Below are positions 57,901-64,000 of a stretch of 64,000 nt of DNA, piece after piece. A program made the translations under genes and the position numbers. Origin of the DNA: Macrostomum hystrix (Eukaryota > Platyhelminthes > Macrostomidae); contig CATNEN010000030.1 of the NCBI GenBank assembly GCA_950097015.1, forward strand, positions 186,001-250,000, written 5' to 3'. The first letter of the stretch is position 1; the number at the start of each line of letters is the position of its first letter. The notes beneath the pieces are model-generated. The model worked only from the letters and a program-made list of their open reading frames with translations. It had not been told where the DNA came from and searched no databases.

Positions 57901-58329
57901 CAAAAGCTCTCACATTGCATCGAATACTTAAAATATGCTGCTTTTTCAGTGCTATCATTGCAATGTCATCTTACTTGGTCCTGTGACTGTTTGCAAAAAT
58001 CTCTGCGAACAGTTCTGCTTAGGAAAAAGACACGTTTGAGAAAAGTCTGTCGATTCAGAGATTGTTTACGACGATGACGAGTTTTGTGAGGCGATTGTGT
58101 TCGCTTAACTGTACATACCTTACAAAGCGTCACATGGAAGCACTGCCCACGCATTGGCACATCAATGCGCGCTTCTTATATCGTCATTCATCTAAAAATA
58201 GTATCGTCATTCACCTTACGAGCGTATATACTCGTAAGTCCAGATAAGCTCTTTTAATTGAGGTTCCAGGTTAGTAACAAGAAAAATTGCCTGCAATATA
58301 AACTAAAGCTGCATTTTCTAAACTGACTG

Positions 58330-58381
58330 ATGGACCAGGTCATGTTGAGTTTAATTCCACTGCTAGTTGCTACCCTCATCG
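58330..58381 (+). CDS. Signal-peptide first exon A of a small membrane protein
   Basis: ATG 58330 opens MDQVMLSLIPLLVATLI and ends at a donor ATCG|GTGAGT in phase 1. It encodes little beyond a hydrophobic signal core. Joined to 59288-60012 it gives a 258-residue type I membrane protein. It is too short to appear in ORF searches. Confidence 0.5.
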
Positions 58382-58822
58382 GTGAGTTCTCTTACCTTTC
58401 TGAGCTTATACGAGATTGAGTCAAACTCAACTGCGGCAGAGCAGGGGTCATGAGTTCACGTAGAGAAGGCATATTTGTAAAATTTGCTGATCACGGCCAA
58501 TAATTACTCAATACAGAACTGTGCCTTCTGTGGAAGAAAGCACAGGCAACGTACTAGACTAAAGCATCATATGATGCTGCAGCACCTTGTGACAACCCTG
58601 TCTTGTCATGTGAGTCAGTTTACAATTCAGAAAGTAATGGAGTGCGGTTTTTCTCTTCTATTGTAAAAACTGTACAGCTAGCGCCTTCCAAAATTAGAAA
58701 TCTTGTGGAAGGGTTTTGCAGGAACGGCTATAAAAACTTGCTCCCTGAGTGTCGCGTTTTATGAAGACAAGTATTTGTGTAACCACTGATAGAACACAAC
58801 TGATTCACAACATTGAGCCCTA

Positions 58823-58865
58823 ATGGAAAAGTTCCTAGTTCCACTGATTTTCATCTCGTTAAGCA
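58823..58865 (+). CDS. Signal-peptide first exon B (alternative)
   Basis: ATG 58823 opens MEKFLVPLIFISLS and ends at AGCA|GTAAGC, also phase 1. It could replace exon A, giving 255 residues with a different signal peptide. Length, hydrophobic content and phase parallel exon A, pointing to alternative promoters. It could also be a decayed duplicate. Confidence 0.42.
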
Positions 58866-58940
58866 GTAAGCATTTCCTATAATTAATATTTCGATTAAAT
58901 TATGTAATTATGAAATGACAAACTATTAATAAAAAGGCTC

Positions 58941-59245
58941 AGGGTTGTAGCCTAGTTGTTAGAGCGTCGGACTCACGACTAAAGGTCGGAGGTTCGATTC
59001 CTGACTCCAGTGAAAACATTTGTGTCATTCAGCAAGACACTTAATTCTGCAATGCATTAGTTCAAACTGCTATTAAAATTGTACCAGCATTAGCTGGGGT
59101 AACTGAGGGTGGGTGTGGCGTCCCCCCAGTCCATGGACTGAACAGACGTACGCAGCCTTCAGATGCAGCGTGATAACTGTGGCTGTGCTGTCGGCTGCAC
59201 ATCTGACCCAATAAGGGCTGATGTAATCATTTATTATTAATTATT
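58941..59245 (+). mobile_element. tRNA-derived SINE (family 1)
   Basis: tRNA-like head with A box TAGCCTAGTTG (58948-58958) and B box GGTTCGATTCC (58991-59001), 32 bases apart. A body follows with CGCAGCCTTCAGATGCAG, then an AT-rich ATTATTA tail near 59230-59260. It lies in the intron between the signal-peptide exons and the main exon of the membrane protein. A fragment recurs at 28926-28990. The cloverleaf is imperfect, so I do not call a functional tRNA. Confidence 0.7.
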
Positions 59246-59287
59246 ATATTATATAAATGAAAATAACTAGTTAGGCCAGGTGAACAG

Positions 59288-60012
59288 CTAGCGGCACAGA
59301 CCCAGCTATTGTGCAACAAATGGGAAAGAAACTTTGTTCCAACCCACCTGTACTGACAACTAAAAGCAATCTAAACAAGTTTACAAAACCCAAAACTAAA
59401 ACTTCAGGAGTTGTTCAGGCGTCTCCTAGATCTGCCTGCCCTGGCCTAACCGGCCTGAGCTACTACGTGAGCACCGGCTGTCACCCGGCAAACTGTGACA
59501 CACCCGGACAATATCCGGGACCGTATTGTGTCTGCACGAGCTGCCCAGCTCATCCGGGTGACACGGCCAGCCAGTTCGACCGTGAGCTCTACCACTGCCT
59601 GGTCTATGGCCTTAACTTCTGTCCGAAGCCTGCACCGACAAGCGACAATTCGTCGAAAGCATTCGAGACTTCAACAAGACCACCGACTTCAAGCGCCACC
59701 GACTTTCAGTCGAGTTTCCAAACTGGCACTAGAGTCAATGGCACACCAGTGTCGCCGGTGTTATCAGTGGCAGTTGGGCATGGCTATGAGAGCTGGCTGG
59801 GACTGACCATCGGTCTGGTGGTCTTCCTGCTAGGCAGCGTCGGCCTCGCTATTTTGTGGCGGCTGAGCCGGCCGACACTGAAAGACTTCGGGAACGCCGA
59901 GGAAAATTCTGCTTTGAGACAGGAACCGTCGAACTTAAACAGCGAAGGTGGAACAGACAGGCACAGCTGTCTGGTTACTAGTAGCCCTCAGACTGCTGAA
60001 GTTAATGCTTAA
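59288..60012 (+). CDS. Small type I membrane protein, main exon
   Basis: Acceptor GTGAACAG before 59288, phase 1, compatible with both upstream signal exons. The ectodomain has nine cysteines (LCSNPP, SACPG, TGCHPANC, PYCVCTSC, YHC, NFCPK), followed by a Thr/Ser/Pro stalk with NSS and NGT glycosylation sites. Then come one transmembrane helix (WLGLTIGLVVFLLGSVGLAILW) and a 60-residue polar tail. I do not recognise the Cys pattern. It is not a clear EGF, TNFR or LY6 domain. Stop TAA at 60010-60012. The weak pyrimidine tract at the acceptor is a caution. Candidate poly(A) signals lie at 60099 and 60140. Confidence 0.68.
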
Positions 60013-63000
60013 GCCAATTTGAAATTTTCATAAATTCAAGCACCACTAGGAGTGAAATGCTTGAAACTATACGCTTATCACTGAACTACGCCTACAACAA
60101 TAAATTAGTCATACGACAGGAAGTCTAATCTCATCTAGCAATAAAGTGCAGATAGTAATTTTCTAATAAGTATAGTCTAGTTGAACTAAAACGAGTTAAC
60201 GATCAGTCCAGTTAATAAGCTGACTTCATCACTGATCAAAGATTGAAGAAAACGAAAAGCTAGTTTCCCAGTGGTTTTGTCGTTACTGGAGCTTAATGCA
60301 TTTTTAGACCCATTGGACTCGGGAGGGCATGTATAGAAAAAGTAAGAGACTATGACAGAAATCGATAAAACTACATAAGGAAACTCATGTCGAAAGATGA
60401 GCCTAAATCTGCGTCCTATAAAACAAAGTCACTAAATTTGAAAAGTGAAAATTCCGAACAAAAAACTGCTTTCTAAATATTTTCAAAGATACGCACTTTT
60501 TTGATGTCCTTTTACTCCTGGTGGTCTTTGCATTAATGCTTTTTTAATATATAGTAAATGTCTTAAATTTGTTATGACATTCACGTGCAAAAATGCATGC
60601 AAGCGTAAATATACATTTTCAGATCTTGTAAATGTCACACCACAAAACCCATAAACAGACTTAAGGGTGTCAATATTAACCTACTCACTGTATTTTTTAT
60701 GTAAGTTTAGTCAACAGACATAATATAATATTAAGTATAGCTTCATATAAAGTCGCCGAATTGTCTATGGCCGACATGTAGATAGGATAGATAGAATCGC
60801 AGCAGGATTCGCAGTCAGAATGGCTATTTATGACTCATTAGTTCCAATTCACACGTCAAGACGCAGGCCGCGGAATTTCCTTCATACGCAAAAGTAGCTG
60901 TTTTATTTATAGATTCTAATTTTAGTATACTAAAATAAAATGAATGAACGAAACTGAGTTTTTCCAGCCAGCAACGAAGAGAGATAATGAATGTTGTAAG
61001 CAATACGCCATATTTTCTGATTACGAAAAAACAGCATTATCGACTTGCTGCTTTAAGTTACACAACTTAAACAATTTGTTTAATATTAGCTATGCCGTTG
61101 AACTAAAGTTTATATTTCGTAGCACAACAGACTTTGAACAACAATTAATAAGACTATAAAAACAAAACAATAACTGGTAGGCAAGAAATTATTTAATAAG
61201 CAGATAGGAGCCACATCATAACAGCTGTGCAACTTAAATTATTTTATAGCCTTCAAGCCCTACCTTTTTGCCTATTGGACAGTGAACCAGCAGCCAATCA
61301 GATAGGAGGGCAGTGGAGTGAGGTGGGTGCTATTCAGGGGGTTAGATAACCCAGACCAGAGATCATATGCCGCCTAGCTGAAATGCGGAAATAGCCTAAG
61401 AATTTGTTTATTTGTTGCTCACGGTTCTGTACATAATATTTTTTTACTAGCAATTTGTTTTTTTACAAAAAATGTGATGTGACAAAGCTGCGTTCGATAA
61501 ACGATGAACTTTGCCCGAAATTGCATTGCTTTAATATTGCTGTTATAGAAAAAAGCCGCAAAAGCGCGATAATTACTACTTAACACAAGTAGAGGAAAAG
61601 TATAATACGAGCAAGTGACGAACAGGGACTGTATTTAGACAATATAGTTAAATTTAAACGGGTTTTAATAAAAAAGCATAGATAGCCACAAATGACTGAC
61701 AAAATCTCTAACAATACCGGATGAAAAAAAACAGCTCAAAGACTTGATTTTGCTATACGAGCTATTTCAAAAAATCAAGTACAGCAGCAGTAGATTTTCT
61801 AAAAAAAACGATATCGAAACCACACGAAGCAGCTCGCTGGCAAATAAAATATCTGTACAGAAAAAGCTGAAGAAAAAACTAGAAATCGCAGTAAAAAAGT
61901 GAGAAATACACGATTGCCATATTTCAGCTGTGAAACTTTCTATTTGAAATTCATCACAAGTTTTCATGCAAAAAATGATATCAAGCCGTCGACTCTGACC
62001 TGGCTTAGATGGGCCTCTCCCAGATGAATAGACGAGCTATCTGAAATTCAAATTTTTCAATAGACGGACATAGACGGGCTAGCTCGAGTTTTTTTAGCAT
62101 GAGAATTCAGTTCGAGCCAAGTTTTCCGCTCTTCCAGTGAAGCTATTTACATAGTTTAGGGTTTGTATGCCTACTTTATTACTTTTGAGTAGCATTTAGA
62201 GGTTCACAACTTTTCAGAAGTTTACTATTTGACAGGGGCAGAATACACAGTACCGCAGATTAGGTCGTGTTTATTAGCCATGAGCTGAACCCAAGTCATT
62301 TCCTGGAGAATTAGCAATTTATTAGCAACATGCCTTGTGTATTGAGTGACTAATAGCATGTCAGGGACAACAAAAAAGCGACCATGTTTCAGTTGACCCT
62401 GTACCGTGTGCTATTCATTTATCTTTTTCAACTAGTCAAAGAAAAAGGTTATGTCCTGAACCTGTACCTGTACTTCAGTGCCATACCATTTAATTTTCAG
62501 ACTGAGCTATAATGAACTATTTCTATGCTTTTAAACCACCAGCTAAATAATATAAATCTAGCAACCTTGCTTTAGTTTGGAGCTCAAACATAATTCTTCA
62601 GCTGCTCCAAGTGTTACGTGCTACTGAAACAGCGAGAACGCATTCTTCAATCAAAAGAGCTAAGGAAATACGTCGGAACTGTGGTAAAACTCATGGATCT
62701 AAAGGACTAGACTTTAAAATGGGCCGGCGACAAAGAAGTCTGCGCATATCCCATGGACACCGGAGGAGCGAGCTGTCAAAGAAGTACTTGAACTCACTCC
62801 TGTTGTGTATGGACTGTTAGTTTAGCAAATGCACTAATGCTGCCTTCTTCGTGTCTATAGTCTAGGGTACAATATTTTATTTTTTTAAGAGCCGAAGGCT
62901 AACAGTATTGCAAAGAGCAAAAACGCGAGGTACACCGACTAGCGGCAAATAAATTAGACCATTTGATTCCGACCATAGACAAAAAAAATAAATTTCTCAC

Positions 63001-63638
63001 GAAGATACAGTCACGAAGCAGCCAGTCAGTCAGTGGTGGCAAAACGTAAAAGCCGAATTCAAAGTTCACTTCAATGTTCCATATAATGCTCCTTATTTCG
63101 AGGAGATTATATGATATAATATCCTGGTTTTTGTCAAATAATCTCACCAAAAATTACCATAGACAACACATTCCCGGCTCAGAATAGTACAATTTTTAGC
63201 GATTAAATAAGCAATCGTATTTTATATAAATCTTCTTCGACTTGACTTTGATGTCAGATGGTAGCCTGGAGGCAAGAGTCGGTACAGATATAACAACTCC
63301 ATCCAAGTCATAATTTGCTAGATGAGTATAGAGAAGAAAAACAAAACATAATAAATTAGGAATTGCTTCCCTTAAACTATTGGCTGCGTGAAACGGAACA
63401 TCGAATTGTGGGTCGGATTAGATCGAGCTTTTAGAAATTAGAATGTTTAAACCATCGATTTAGAGTGTGAGCGAGTGAATGAGTGCGTGTGAGTGAGGGT
63501 GTGTGTACATTAGGGGTAGAGGTTGAATAGAAGCTAGAGTGAATGTACATTACGGGTCTTGGCCTCTGTACATCGGGAGTTAAACATGAGCATACGAGGG
63601 CGAATGAGCACGCACCTGGCTTGTCAGTCCTTCTGTTC
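60013..63638. other. AT-rich spacer
   Basis: 3.6 kb, very AT-rich, without tandem arrays. The ORFs at 60944-61159 and 62611-62820 have no coding-like codon use and no domain. A short GTGAGTGAGTG-rich patch lies at 63465-63510. Confidence 0.5.
60099..60104 (+). terminator. Candidate poly(A) signal
   Basis: AATAAA 87 bases after the stop of the membrane protein. A second AATAAA lies at 60140-60145. Either fits. Confidence 0.45.
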
Positions 63639-63875
63639 TTAATTGCCTGCCGAGCCAGAAGTGATGGCGGCCACAGCGGCGGCTCCAGCAGTGACGCTTC
63701 TAATCTGGGGCAGCCGATCGCGGGCTGTCTTTCGCTTTCGCCGGAGACCGTCGTCGACTAGTAGAGCGCCGCGGCTAAAGTCCGACATGATGTCGTCCAG
63801 TGCGCCGTCCTCAATAGTTCGGGTGTGTTTGCGCGGAGCGCGACGCTGCTGACTCAGATCTTCCGAGTCCTTGCG
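63639..63875 (-). CDS. C-terminal exon, possibly of a Diaphanous-related formin
   Basis: Open minus-strand frame of 78 codons plus TAA (63641-63639), with GC-rich codons. The acceptor CAATGCCAG before 63875 is in phase 0, though the pyrimidine tract is weak. The peptide starts RKDSEDLSQQRR, runs through IEDGALDDIMSDFSRGALL and LRRKRKTARD, and ends in an Ala/Gly-rich tail. The G-x-x-D-D-I/L ... basic-cluster arrangement resembles the autoregulatory (DAD) segment at the C-terminus of formins of the FMNL/DAAM type, which binds the N-terminal inhibitory domain. The FH2 domain would lie beyond the window. The family call rests on about 25 residues. The frame has no Met early enough to be found as a normal ORF. 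Confidence 0.45.
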   Translation of the reverse strand, partial: RKDSEDLSQQRRAPRKHTRTIEDGALDDIMSDFSRGALLVDDGLRRKRKTARDRLPQIRSVTAGAAAVAAITSGSAGN

Positions 63876-64000
63876 CTGGCATTGATTAGAGATTATGATA
63901 GATTTTCACTACTGATTATACTACTGAATAAAACAAACAATACAGTAGTAGATAAAGATGCGAAAAAATTATCAAAGCAACTTAATACATTATAATAATA

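Larger units (their letters stand above)
55593..58329. other. Divergent spacer
   Basis: Between the second GPCR (-) and the membrane-protein gene (+). It contains a degenerate repeat (about 56140-56270, ATCATCCGTCACTCC-like), a 16-bp array, a GC-richer stretch 57080-57560 without a supported gene, and a SINE fragment at 57800-57900. Confidence 0.55.

Noticed and set aside
58941-59015. Functional tRNA gene
   Set aside because: A and B boxes are present, but the acceptor and anticodon stems do not pair well. The element continues into a SINE body with an AT-rich tail.
62611-62820. Basic 69-residue ORF
   Set aside because: Starts without a clear ATG context in AT-rich spacer, with no domain or coding-like codon use.

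Overview
The window is eukaryotic nuclear DNA from an invertebrate animal. It has GT-AG introns, rhodopsin-family receptors, a giant Fat-like cadherin, an opsin, a cecropia-type mariner and tRNA-derived SINEs. Exons are rich in G/C at third codon positions, while introns and spacers are AT-rich and full of minisatellites. A free-living flatworm or other lophotrochozoan (Macrostomum-like) is my best guess. It is an inference from repeat load and compact exons, not a proof.

Layout. 2277-13329 (+): 3' part of a Fat-like protocadherin, four exons. 14412-17582 (+): a 1056-residue orphan open frame. 18615-19382 (+): a Gln-rich orphan. 21205-30661 (-): an aminergic-type GPCR whose two exons are separated by a 7.8 kb intron made mostly of five minisatellites. 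33024-36166 (+): an NmrA-like Rossmann protein, three exons. 38185-45405 (+): a divergent opsin, four exons. A 42-residue signal-peptide ORF follows it 16 bases later. 47798-55592 (-): a second rhodopsin-type GPCR, three exons, with an apparently intact mariner in intron 1. 58330-60012 (+): a small type I membrane protein with two possible signal-peptide first exons. 63639-63875 (-): a C-terminal exon that may belong to a formin.

Exon joins were made by hand from splice consensus and codon phase. Every join keeps the frame, except for one surplus base in the NmrA-like gene and one in the first GPCR. Both are either real frameshifts or assembly indels.

The most unusual property is the minisatellite load. 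More than twenty arrays with different units (12-70 bp) occupy almost every large intron and spacer. Several sit against a splice site or a stop codon. The opsin intron 1 array repeats a 9-mer that is the exact reverse complement of that intron's own 5' splice site. A 43-bp array contains an 860-bp (20-mer) higher-order repeat. The receptors (two GPCRs, one opsin) and the cadherin are unrelated in pathway, so I see a gene neighbourhood and not a functional cluster.
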